In this document: positions 9,195 to 17,448 of the stretch, piece by piece
How the letters are laid out: each line of letters begins with the position of its first letter
Numbering within the stretch: position 1 is the stretch's first letter
Assembly (NCBI GenBank): GCA_963764955.1
Contig: CAVXVE010000037.1
Span: forward strand, 496,001 to 560,000
Direction: 5' to 3'
Source of the DNA: Roseiarcus sp963764955
GTDB taxonomy: Bacteria; Pseudomonadota; Alphaproteobacteria; Rhizobiales; Beijerinckiaceae
DNA: 64,000 nt
Position numbers and translations under genes: made by a program
Notes under the pieces: generated by a model
Database searches by the model: none
Told to the model about the DNA's origin: nothing
Seen by the model: the letters and a program-made list of their open reading frames with translations, nothing else

Positions 9195-9250
9195 GCAATC
9201 AATATTCCTATTTTGATAGCAACGCAATCAATATGGAACCTTTGCTATCA
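9195..9250 (+). promoter_or_regulatory. Putative VapBC operator/promoter
   Basis: An inverted repeat TGATAGCAA (9214-9222) / TTGCTATCA (9242-9250) runs into the vapB start codon. A direct repeat GCAATCAATAT is present at 9195-9205 and 9224-9234. Such symmetric elements overlapping the antitoxin start are typical autoregulatory sites for VapBC complexes. The region is strikingly AT-rich for this genome. Confidence 0.6.
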
Positions 9251-9504
9251 TGCCGGCCATCACGATCCGCAACCTCTCGCATGAAACGCATCGAGCTTTG
9301 AAATTGCGAGCGGCGAAACATGGTCGCAGCGCCGAAGCAGAGATGCGCCTTATACTGGAGGCTGCGGTTCAGTCCGCAGATCGGGTCAGGCTTGGCGACG
9401 CGATCGCCAACATGAGCCGCAAGATCGGCCTGACCAATGCCGACGTGGAAGCCCTCGAGCAGACCCGCGACCGAAAGGCCGCCGAGCCCTTGGGCTTCGA
9501 ATGA
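9250..9504 (+). CDS. vapB: VapB/FitA-type antitoxin (Arc-like ribbon-helix-helix)
   Basis: An 84-residue protein beginning MPAITIRNLSHETHRALKLRAAKHGRS, the beta-strand plus two-helix pattern of FitA-like plasmid-stability antitoxins; the strand ITIRNL would contact DNA. The C-terminal half would wrap the toxin. The stop overlaps the toxin start by 4 bases (ATGA), the usual arrangement for an antitoxin-toxin pair. Confidence 0.88.
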   Translation: MPAITIRNLSHETHRALKLRAAKHGRSAEAEMRLILEAAVQSADRVRLGDAIANMSRKIGLTNADVEALEQTRDRKAAEPLGFE

Positions 9505-9923
9505 TTCTGCTCGACACCAACGTCATCTCGGAAGCGATGAAGCCCGAGCCGGCGTCCTCGGTGCGGCAATGGCTCGACGCGCAGGCGGCGGAAACGCTGT
9601 ATCTCTCAACAGTCACAATCGCAGAGCTTCTGTTCGGGGTCGGCGCCCTTCCGGACGGGAAGCGCAAAGCCAGACTGACCGCTGCAGTCGAAGGCGTGAT
9701 CGGCCTTTTTGCCGATAGGATCCTTCCCTTCGACGTGGACGCTGCGCGCCGCTATGCGGACCTGGCTCTGAAGGCGCGCTCCGGGGGAAGAGGCTTTCCT
9801 ACGCCGGACGGCTATATCGCCGCTACAGCGGCTTCGCGCACTTTCGCCGTCGCTTCCCGCGACGCGAGCGCTTTCGCTGCAGTCGGCTTGACGGTGATCG
9901 ACCCCTGGACTGCCGGCGCCTGA
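9501..9923 (+). CDS. vapC: VapC/FitB-type PIN-domain toxin
   Basis: A 140-residue PIN-domain ribonuclease. The acidic active-site pattern is seen as Asp5 in ILLDTNVISE, the Glu in STVTIAELLFG, and aspartates in the TPDGYIAATAASR region near the C-terminus. FitB/VapC toxins cleave RNA (tRNA or mRNA) with Mg2+; the target here is unknown. The pair sits between mmsA and a LysR-type gene that probably regulates it, consistent with later insertion. Confidence 0.9.
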   Translation: MILLDTNVISEAMKPEPASSVRQWLDAQAAETLYLSTVTIAELLFGVGALPDGKRKARLTAAVEGVIGLFADRILPFDVDAARRYADLALKARSGGRGFPTPDGYIAATAASRTFAVASRDASAFAAVGLTVIDPWTAGA

Positions 9924-9965
9924 GCCTCGGCCCGCAAACTGCACATCTCTCCGTAAGGGTCTCCG

Positions 9966-10847
9966 ATGGATTGGGACAATGTCCGCGTCTTCCTCGCCGT
10001 CGCGCGCGGCGGGCAATTTGTCGCCGCCGCCAAGCGGCTCAAGCTCGACCATGCGACGGTCAGCCGCCGCATCGCCGCGCTCGAGGCCTCGGTCGGCGCG
10101 AAACTGTTCGACCGGCGCACGACGGGGGCGAAGCTCACCGGCGCGGGCGAGCGGTTCATCAGCGCCGCCGAGCAGATGGAGAGCGCGTTCCTGCACGCGC
10201 AGGGCGAAATCTCCGGCGTCGACCTCGAGCTGACGGGCGATGTGCGCGTCGGCGCGCCGGACGGGTTGTCGACCTACTATCTGACCGGCGCGCTGCGGGA
10301 CTTCGCCGAGCGCCATCCGGCCGTGCGCCTGCAACTGACGCCGCTGCCGCAACTGACTCCGCTGGCGCGGCGCGAAGTGGATGTCGTGATCGGCCTCGAC
10401 AAGCCGGAGGCGGGGCGGTTCGTCGCCCGCAAGCTGACCGACTATTCGCTCGGGATCTATGCGAGCGCTTCCTATCTCAAGCGCAACGGCGCGCCGGCTG
10501 ACCTCGAGGCGCTGAAAGGGCGCCGGCTCATCGGCTATGTCGAGGAGCACGCGTTTTCCTCGGCGCTCGACTATGTGCGCGAACTTTTCGGCGACGCGCC
10601 GACCAGCTTCGAGAGCGCAAGCGCCGTCACTCAGCTCGAAGCCGCGCGCGCCGGGGTCGGGCTTGCGGTGGTCCACGACTTCATCGCCCGCCGGTTCAAG
10701 GATCTTCAGCGCGTCCTGCCCGAGCGGCGCGCGACGCGGGCCTATTGGCTCGTCACCCACGAGGACACGCGCGGCCTGGGGCGCATCCGCGCCGTCTCGG
10801 AGCATCTGGCGAAAGCGGTCACGCGGGACCGGGCGATGTTCCTGTGA
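9966..10847 (+). CDS. LysR-family transcriptional regulator
   Basis: A 293-residue regulator with an N-terminal winged helix-turn-helix (residues 1-60: WDNVRVFLAVARGGQFVAAAKRLKLDHATVSRRIAALEASVGAKLFDR) and a C-terminal effector-binding domain that begins near residue 90 (VRVGAPDGLSTYYLTGAL). Close to and divergent from mmsA once the intervening VapBC is ignored, so control of valine or methylmalonate-semialdehyde metabolism is a reasonable inference. The effector cannot be read. Confidence 0.9.
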   Translation: MDWDNVRVFLAVARGGQFVAAAKRLKLDHATVSRRIAALEASVGAKLFDRRTTGAKLTGAGERFISAAEQMESAFLHAQGEISGVDLELTGDVRVGAPDGLSTYYLTGALRDFAERHPAVRLQLTPLPQLTPLARREVDVVIGLDKPEAGRFVARKLTDYSLGIYASASYLKRNGAPADLEALKGRRLIGYVEEHAFSSALDYVRELFGDAPTSFESASAVTQLEAARAGVGLAVVHDFIARRFKDLQRVLPERRATRAYWLVTHEDTRGLGRIRAVSEHLAKAVTRDRAMFL

Positions 10848-10904
10848 ACCGGGCGGTCCCTCGTCCGTCGCGAGGCGCCAGGGCGCTCAATTGACAGCGC
10901 CGCC

Positions 10905-11045
10905 AAGGCTCGTAATGTGACCAAGCGCGTCGCGGGTGGAAGCCGGTGCAAGTCCGGCACGGTCGCGCCACTGTAATCGGCCCCGTTGGCCGAGAGTCAG
11001 ACCCTTTCCGCGACGAGGCACCGCTTGAACGGGGACGCGATATCC
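10905..11045 (+). ncRNA. Cobalamin (adenosylcobalamin-type) riboswitch
   Basis: The diagnostic B12 box is present: GAAGCCGGTGCAAGTCCGGC at 10939-10958, then CGGTCGCGCCACTGTAA, followed by GAGTCAGACCC at about 10993-11003. This is the conserved core of the cobalamin riboswitch. It lies just upstream of cbtB with no other gene between, so B12 should repress cobalt uptake by hiding the cbtB ribosome site (AAGGAG at about 11048). The outer boundaries are approximate. Confidence 0.92.
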
Positions 11046-11059
11046 CCAAGGAGTTCAAT

Positions 11060-11278
11060 ATGGCGACTTCGACCTCTGCGACCCTAGCTCCAGCCGCGAG
11101 GCCAGCGGCGATCCCGATTCGCGAATTGCTTCCCTGGCTCATTTTCGCCGGTCTCATTTGCCTGCTCGGCGTCTATTTCGTCGGCGCGGAGGAAGGCGCG
11201 ACCTCGATCATCAAGGGCATGTACGTGCATGAATTCGTGCACGACAGCCGCCATCTCCTCGGCTTCCCCTGCCACTGA
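11060..11278 (+). CDS. cbtB: CbtB-type cobalt transporter subunit
   Basis: A 72-residue protein with one transmembrane helix (LLPWLIFAGLICLLGVYFVG) and the family's C-terminal metal-binding tail VHEFVHDSRHLLGFPCH, rich in His with a final Cys-His. Start 11060 follows AAGGAG at a good distance; upstream in-frame codons fall inside the riboswitch. CbtB works with CbtA in cobalt import for B12 synthesis, in agreement with the riboswitch. Confidence 0.93.
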   Translation: MATSTSATLAPAARPAAIPIRELLPWLIFAGLICLLGVYFVGAEEGATSIIKGMYVHEFVHDSRHLLGFPCH

Positions 11279-11392
11279 CGGCGTCAAGCGGCCCGGCTGC
11301 GTCCGGGAGCGCTCATCTGAGGAAACATTTTGGCCTTGAGCCGGCCGCGGCGAGCCTCTCGCGACCGCGCCAGGCTTGCCCTGGGGATCATC

Positions 11393-12184
11393 ATGATGAC
11401 GACGGGATCTTTGTTGTGGCGGGGCATGGTGGTCGGCTTCGCCGCCGCGCTGCTCGCAGTCGGCGTGTTGAAGATCGTGGGCGAGCCTGCGGTCGATCGC
11501 GCCATCGCCTTCGAATCGGCGATGGACGACGCGAAGGCCAAGGCCGACCATGACGCGGCCGTGGCGCGAGGCGAACATCCGGGTCCGATCGTCGAGGAGC
11601 CGGAGCTGGTCAGCCGTCATGTTCAGGCGGGAATCGGGCTCTTCACCGGCGTCACCACCTTCAGCATCGCTTTCGGCGGCCTGTTCGCGCTCGGTTTCGC
11701 GGTCTGTTACGGCCGGATCGGGAACTGGAGCCCTCGCGTGACCTCGGCCGTGCTGGCGCTCATGGGCTTCATCGCCATCTACGCCGTCCCGATCCTCAAG
11801 TACCCGGCGAACCCGCCGGCGATCGGCAATCCCGACACCATCGGCCTGCGCACCGCGATCTACTTCGGGATGATCCTCCTGTCGCTTGGAGCCATGATCG
11901 CCGCCTGGAACGTCCGCAACCGGCTGATCGCGCAGCATGGCGCCTGGAACGCGACGCTGATTGGCGCCGCCGTCTTTGTTGTCGCGGCGGTCGTCTTCGC
12001 GCTTGCGATGCCCCCGCTCGACGAGACCCCCGAGGGCTTCCCGGCCGACGTGCTGTGGCAGTTCCGCATGGCGTCGCTCGGCGCGCAAGCGATCATCTGG
12101 ACGGTGCTCGGGCTCGGTTTTGGCGCGTGGGTCCAGCGCGATTTCGCCGAGGCGAAGGTCGGCCGGCTGCAGCCAGCCTACTAG
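11393..12184 (+). CDS. cbtA: CbtA-type cobalt transporter, multi-helix subunit
   Basis: A 263-residue membrane protein with about five to six helices, beginning SLLWRGMVVGFAAALLAVGVLKIVGEP and including GLFTGVTTFSIAFGGLFALGFAVCYGRIG and VLALMGFIAIYAVPILKYPANPPAIG, which are typical CbtA blocks. A hydrophilic loop of about 40 residues (ESAMDDAKAKADHDAAVARGEH) follows the first helix. The start is taken at ATG 11393 because the first helix follows directly; a TTG at 11330 is possible. It lies downstream of cbtB and is presumably co-regulated by B12. Confidence 0.9.
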   Translation: MMTTGSLLWRGMVVGFAAALLAVGVLKIVGEPAVDRAIAFESAMDDAKAKADHDAAVARGEHPGPIVEEPELVSRHVQAGIGLFTGVTTFSIAFGGLFALGFAVCYGRIGNWSPRVTSAVLALMGFIAIYAVPILKYPANPPAIGNPDTIGLRTAIYFGMILLSLGAMIAAWNVRNRLIAQHGAWNATLIGAAVFVVAAVVFALAMPPLDETPEGFPADVLWQFRMASLGAQAIIWTVLGLGFGAWVQRDFAEAKVGRLQPAY

Positions 12185-12208
12185 GCCCGCAAGGCGCGCG
12201 GCGGCCTT

Positions 12209-12784
12209 GTGACCGCGCGCCTCGACCTCATGGCGCATGGCGCGTCGGAAGCGACGCGCGCGGCCCGCTTTCCCGATGACGAAGCGCTCGAAGCCTCCGC
12301 AATCCGCGCCCTCGAAGCCTTGCACGGGCGGCTCGGACCCTACGCCCATGTCCTGACCGCTCCCGCGCGCGCGGCGCGCGAGACGGCTCGGGCGCTCGGT
12401 CTCGAGGCGGAAGTCGAGCCGGCGCTGAGGGACTGCGACTATGGGCGCTGGCGCGGTCTCGCCTCGAAGGACGTCGCGCGTCGCGAACCGGACGCTTTCG
12501 CCGCCTGGCTTAGCGATCCCGCCGCCGCGCCGCACGGGGGCGAATCGTTCGCGGCCCTGATCCAGCGGACCCGAGCCTGGCTCGCGCAGGCGCTTGAGCG
12601 CGAGGGCGCGACGCTCGCCGTCACCCACGCCGCCGTCATTCGGGCGGCGATCGTGGTCGCGCTCGGCGCCGGTCCTGACGCCTTCTGGCGCATCGACGTC
12701 GCGCCGCTGTCGCTCGCCAGCTTCAGCGGTCGCGAGGGACGCTGGAATCTTGTGGCGCTCAGGCCTTTGCGGGTTGAGCCGTGA
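12209..12784 (+). CDS. Histidine-phosphatase-superfamily protein linked to cobalt uptake
   Basis: A 191-residue phosphoglycerate-mutase-fold protein. The usual RHG catalytic tripeptide reads LMAHGAS, with Ala in place of the phosphate-binding Arg. The second-half histidine is kept (AVTHAAVIRAAI), as are an internal Arg (TAPARAARETARAL) and the acidic PHGGESFAAL block. Position directly after cbtBA suggests a role in cobalt or cobamide metabolism, by analogy with CobC-like phosphatases. With the Arg missing, activity may be altered. GTG start at 12209. Confidence 0.8.
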   Translation: MTARLDLMAHGASEATRAARFPDDEALEASAIRALEALHGRLGPYAHVLTAPARAARETARALGLEAEVEPALRDCDYGRWRGLASKDVARREPDAFAAWLSDPAAAPHGGESFAALIQRTRAWLAQALEREGATLAVTHAAVIRAAIVVALGAGPDAFWRIDVAPLSLASFSGREGRWNLVALRPLRVEP

Positions 12785-12944
12785 AGCGCCTTTTCGCCGC
12801 CGCCCTTCGCGAGGCGCCCGTCATCGCGAGCACCCGCGGGCGTGACCCCGCATGGGCGCGGCGATCCAGGGCAGGTGGCGAGTCGCCCGCGCAGAGAATG
12901 GAGCGCGCCAGCCCCTTCGCGCTTCCGCTCATTGCCGACGCCGG

Positions 12945-13367
12945 TCAGGCCCCCTCCGGCTTTTGCTTGAGCGCCGCCGGGTCCATCCACATGATCTCCC
13001 AGACGTTCCCGTCCGGGTCCTCGACGCTGCGGCTGAACATGAAGCCATGGTCCTGCGGCGGGTTCGGGTCGGCGCGGCCGCCGGCGCCCACCGCCTGCGC
13101 GAGCGTGGCGTTCACCGCGTCGCGGCTCTCCACGCTGAGGGCGAGCAGCGCCTGGCTCTCGCGCCGCGCGTCGCCGATCGGGCGCTGGGTGAACTGGCGA
13201 TAATGCTCGTGCGTCAGCAGCATCACGCCGATCGCGTCCGAAAACATCATGCAGGACGACTTGTCGCCTGAGAACTGCGGATTCAATGCGCCGCCGAGCG
13301 CGTCATAGAACGCGGTTGACGCCTTGAGCTCGCGCACCGGCAGGTTGACGAAAATCATCTTGCTCAT
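12945..13367 (-). CDS. VOC-family (glyoxalase/bleomycin-resistance fold) protein
   Basis: A 140-residue protein. Start 13367 has GGGGAG upstream. The fold is recognisable from the opening MIFVNLPVRELKASTAFYDALGG, the middle GVMLLTHEHYRQF, and the closing FSRSVEDPDGNVWEIMWMDP, where the terminal Glu is a usual metal ligand. This subgroup is often annotated as lactoylglutathione-lyase-related, but the substrate is unknown. It is divergent from a MarR regulator 111 bases away, which probably controls it. Confidence 0.88.
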   Translation of the reverse strand: MSKMIFVNLPVRELKASTAFYDALGGALNPQFSGDKSSCMMFSDAIGVMLLTHEHYRQFTQRPIGDARRESQALLALSVESRDAVNATLAQAVGAGGRADPNPPQDHGFMFSRSVEDPDGNVWEIMWMDPAALKQKPEGA

Positions 13368-13478
13368 GAAAAATCTCCCCTTTCCCGCGAGCGCCATATG
13401 TGGCAATCTGTCTCGCTAATAAGTGAGTATTCATAAAGTCTCTTAATGTCAAGAGACTCACTATCGAGATAAATTGGC

Positions 13479-13962
13479 ATGGATCGCGCCGACGTCGCCG
13501 CCGCTCAATGGGCCCGGGAGCGACCCGACCTTCGCACTCTGCCCATGACTTCTGTTCGGGCGCCTCAACGAGGCCGCCGAACGCGCAATGCGCGACCATA
13601 TCCATCCGTTCTTCGCCCAAGCGGGGCTGCAGTCGGGCGAGTTCGACGTTCTGGCGACGCTGCGCCGTTCGGGCGCGCCCTATCAGCTCTCGCCCACCCG
13701 GCTCTACGAGGCCACGATGATTTCGTCCGGCGGGATGACCGACCGGCTGGACCGGCTCGAGCGCGCTGGGCTTGTGGTCCGCCGCCCCGACCCCAGGGAC
13801 CGGCGCGGCAAGCTGATCGTGCTCACCGACAGAGGCAAGCGCCTGATCGACGAGGCGATCGGCCGCCATGTCGCGAACGAGGAGCGGCTTTTGCTGTCGC
13901 TGAGCGAGGCCGAGCAGGAAACGCTGAGCGCGCTCCTCAAGAAGCTGATCGCCGGTCTTTAG
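13479..13962 (+). pseudogene. MarR-family transcriptional regulator, frameshifted near N-terminus
   Basis: The winged-helix regulator domain runs from about 13550 (LFGRLNEAAERAMRDHIHPFFAQ) to 13962 and includes the MarR wing RLERAGLVVRRPDPRDRRGKL. The natural N-terminus (MDRADVAAAQWARERPDLRTLPMT) is upstream in a different frame. One extra T at 13549-13552 separates them, and removing it gives about 160 residues, a normal MarR length. An alternative start at ATG 13588 would yield only 124 residues without helix 1. It is divergent from the VOC gene. Probably an indel error or a recent mutation. Confidence 0.8.
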
Positions 13963-14085
13963 GCCGGGCTTGCAGTCATGGGTCGAAGATCCCGCAATCG
14001 GGGCTCCGCCGCGATCCCCCGATCCCGTGTCGACCGAGCCGGATTTGGCGGAACGGCGGGCCGGCCGCGCGGAGCCAGCGCCCCG

Positions 14086-14116
14086 TGGCCATAAGGATCG
14101 ACGGATTCCGATCATC
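14086..14116 (+). repeat. Partial or diverged end of the dispersed repeat
   Basis: TGGCCATAAGG followed by GGATTCCGATCATC resembles the right end of copy A (CGGCCACAAGG then GGTTCCGATCATC) with small gaps. It is in the same orientation as copy A and faces copy B 140 bases away. Confidence 0.4.
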
Positions 14117-14255
14117 ACAAATTCGATATTTTTTTGTTGTTAAAAACAGAAGTCCATGCTATAGATCATCCCACGGCGGAACCGAACGCCCGGACCTGGG
14201 TGGCGAGCGGCGAGGGGGATCGGAAACTGTGCTTGGGGGCCTGATAGCAAGACGC

Positions 14256-14356
14256 GATGATCGGAACGATCATCGCCTTGTGGCCGAAGCGCGAATGCGC
14301 GCCCGCGCCGTTGCGCGGAATCGAACGCGATGAGTCGCCCTCAATTAGAATGGGTA
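14256..14356 (-). repeat. Dispersed repeat, copy B (about 101 bp, inverted)
   Basis: The reverse complement matches 6754-6858 over nearly its full length with a few substitutions and short indels. The left end here is the palindrome GATGATCG GAA CGATCATC. The outer end reads TAGAATGGGTA, corresponding to TACCCATTGTA in copy A. There is no open reading frame. Confidence 0.8.
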
Positions 14357-14406
14357 GAAGCGCAACCTGGAGGCGAGCCTGAAAGGAGGCCCAGATTTTT
14401 TTACTC

Positions 14407-14426
14407 CAATGGGTCATAACCCATTG
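14407..14426. repeat. Perfect 8-bp inverted repeat
   Basis: CAATGGGT - CATA - ACCCATTG. It is followed by AAAAGG. It has no U-tract, so it is more likely a protein-binding or recombination site than a terminator. Confidence 0.6.
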
Positions 14427-14446
14427 AAAAGGCCGGATTCGGAAAA

Positions 14447-14506
14447 ATAAACGCTAGTAAATTGGAGTCATTTTACTAGCGTTTATGCGCGTTTACTGGC
14501 GTTTAT
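14447..14506. repeat. 15-bp inverted repeat plus a direct third copy
   Basis: ATAAACGCTAGTAAA (14447-14461) and TTTACTAGCGTTTAT (14472-14486) are exact reverse complements separated by 10 bases. TTTACTGGCGTTTAT (14492-14506) repeats the second arm with one mismatch, 20 bases after it. The three copies, at two-turn spacing, look like a binding-site array or a recombinase core with an accessory site. The AT content is unlike neighbouring genes. Confidence 0.7.
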
Positions 14507-14613
14507 GGGCGGTTATTTACGCTCGCTCCGACGGTGGCCTCGCGCCCTGCTTGTCGAAGCGGGCCGTCCAAGGGGCCATGCGCCGCGCCGGCGCCGCCCG
14601 GCGAAAGGAGTCC

Positions 14614-16212
<1,599 letters not shown>

Positions 16213-16310
16213 CGGCGTCTCCCTGGCCCCGTCCAAAAGCTCACGGAGCGACGGCCATCTCAATTCGGCGGTCTGCGGTCATGAGCCCGCAGAGGAATGG
16301 CGTTCGCATC

Positions 16311-16337
16311 GTCATTATGCAATATTGTGCTTAACTC
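16311..16337. promoter_or_regulatory. Possible BoxR operator between bclA and boxR
   Basis: ATTATGCAATATTGTGCTTAA contains TGCA and an imperfect palindrome (GCAATATTGTGC). BzdR/BoxR-type regulators are known to bind TGCA-containing repeats. It lies in the divergent intergenic region where control of both bclA and boxR would be expected. Confidence 0.45.
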
Positions 16338-16360
16338 ATCTCTACGAGGACGCCGGAACC

Positions 16361-17365
16361 TTGTCAAACAATGCGCCGTTTTCGTCGACCGAAGGGGCAA
16401 TCGAGGCGCGCGACGCTGCAAACGCCCGCCCAGATGCGCCCGCCGAACCGGTCGAGGCGCGCGGGCCTCCCGGGGCCGCGGAAGGCAGGGACCCATTTCT
16501 CGCCGCGCTCGGCGAGCGCGCGAGAGCCTTGCGCGTGCGCCGGGGCCTGACCCGCAAGGCGCTCGCGCGGCTGACCAGCGTTTCCGAGCGGCACCTGGCC
16601 AATCTCGAATATGGCGTCGGCAACGCTTCGATCCTGGTGCTCTTGCAGGTGGCGCAGGCGCTGCAATGCTCGCTCGCCGAGCTGATCGGCGATTTCACCA
16701 CGCAGTCGCCGGAATGGCTCATGCTGCGCGAGATGCTCGGAAGCCGCGACGAGGCGACCTTGCGCCGGGTGCGCGTCGCGGCAGCCGAGCTCATCGTCGG
16801 CGCCCCAGCGCGCGCTGACGAAGCGCCCCTGCGCTCGTCGCGGATTGCGCTGATCGGCCTGCGCGGCGCGGGCAAGTCGACGCTCGGCCGGATGCTGGCG
16901 GAGGACCTCGACTTTCCCTTCGTCGAGCTCAGCCGCGAGATCGAGAAACTGGCCGGCTGCAGCATCAGCGAAATTCTTGGGCTTTACGGCCAGAACGCCT
17001 ACCGTCGCTACGAGCGCCGTGCGCTCGAGGAAGCGATCGAGGCCTACCCGCAAGCGGTCATCGCCACCGCCGGCGGACTGGTCAGCGACCTCGGCAGCTT
17101 TAACCTCATTTTGCGCCGCTGCGCGACCGTCTGGCTGATGGCCGACCCCGAGGACCACATGAGCCGAGTCATGGCCCAGGGCGACCTGAGGCCGATGGCC
17201 GCGAGCCGGGAGGCGATGGAGGACTTGAAATCCATTCTCGCGAGCCGCGCGGCCTTCTATTCGAAGGCCGATATGCGCGTCGACACCAGCGCCCAGCCGC
17301 TAGCGGAGACTTTCCAGATCCTGCGGGCCGAGGTGCGCGAGGCGATTGGTCTTCCTGTCCGGTGA
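16361..17365 (+). CDS. boxR: BoxR/BzdR-type regulator: HTH plus shikimate-kinase-like domain
   Basis: A 334-residue repressor of aromatic catabolism. An N-terminal XRE-type helix-turn-helix (about residues 50-108: GERARALRVRRGLTRKALARLTSVSERHLANLEYG) is followed by a linker and a C-terminal domain resembling shikimate kinase with Walker A GLRGAGKSTLG (166-176). In BzdR/BoxR that domain senses benzoyl-CoA and releases the repressor. A TTG at 16361 with GAGGA upstream is the preferred start; frames further upstream are antisense to bclA. Located between bclA and boxC with TGCA-rich regions on both sides. Confidence 0.9.
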   Translation: MSNNAPFSSTEGAIEARDAANARPDAPAEPVEARGPPGAAEGRDPFLAALGERARALRVRRGLTRKALARLTSVSERHLANLEYGVGNASILVLLQVAQALQCSLAELIGDFTTQSPEWLMLREMLGSRDEATLRRVRVAAAELIVGAPARADEAPLRSSRIALIGLRGAGKSTLGRMLAEDLDFPFVELSREIEKLAGCSISEILGLYGQNAYRRYERRALEEAIEAYPQAVIATAGGLVSDLGSFNLILRRCATVWLMADPEDHMSRVMAQGDLRPMAASREAMEDLKSILASRAAFYSKADMRVDTSAQPLAETFQILRAEVREAIGLPVR

Positions 17366-17395
17366 CGCGGCTGCGGGCGGCTTGCACACGGCCTG

Positions 17396-17434
17396 ATAGC
17401 GCACTATGATGCATAAATTGCACTAAATTGCCTA
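17396..17434 (+). promoter_or_regulatory. Putative BoxR operator/promoter of boxCAB
   Basis: GATGCATAAATTGCACTAAATTGCC holds TGCAT, TGCAC and TGCC at about 10-base steps in an AT-rich stretch just before boxC. TGCAC repeats on one DNA face are the described recognition element of BzdR. It fits benzoyl-CoA-inducible control. Confidence 0.55.
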
Positions 17435-17448
17435 TGAACGGGAGCGCC

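Larger units (their letters stand above)
13963..14613. other. Repeat-rich intergenic region without a supported gene
   Basis: No credible coding sequence. It contains a partial and a full copy of the 100-bp dispersed repeat (14086-14116 and 14256-14356), a small perfect hairpin (14407-14426), a 15-bp perfect inverted repeat (14447-14486) with a near-identical third copy in direct orientation (14492-14506), and AT-rich tracts unlike the surroundings. It separates the MarR/VOC pair from the benzoate cluster. Confidence 0.7.

Noticed and set aside
12781..13203. Frame starting at a GTG that overlaps the phosphatase stop
   Set aside because: It runs into the antisense of the VOC gene and has no domain; the 160-base gap there seems truly intergenic.
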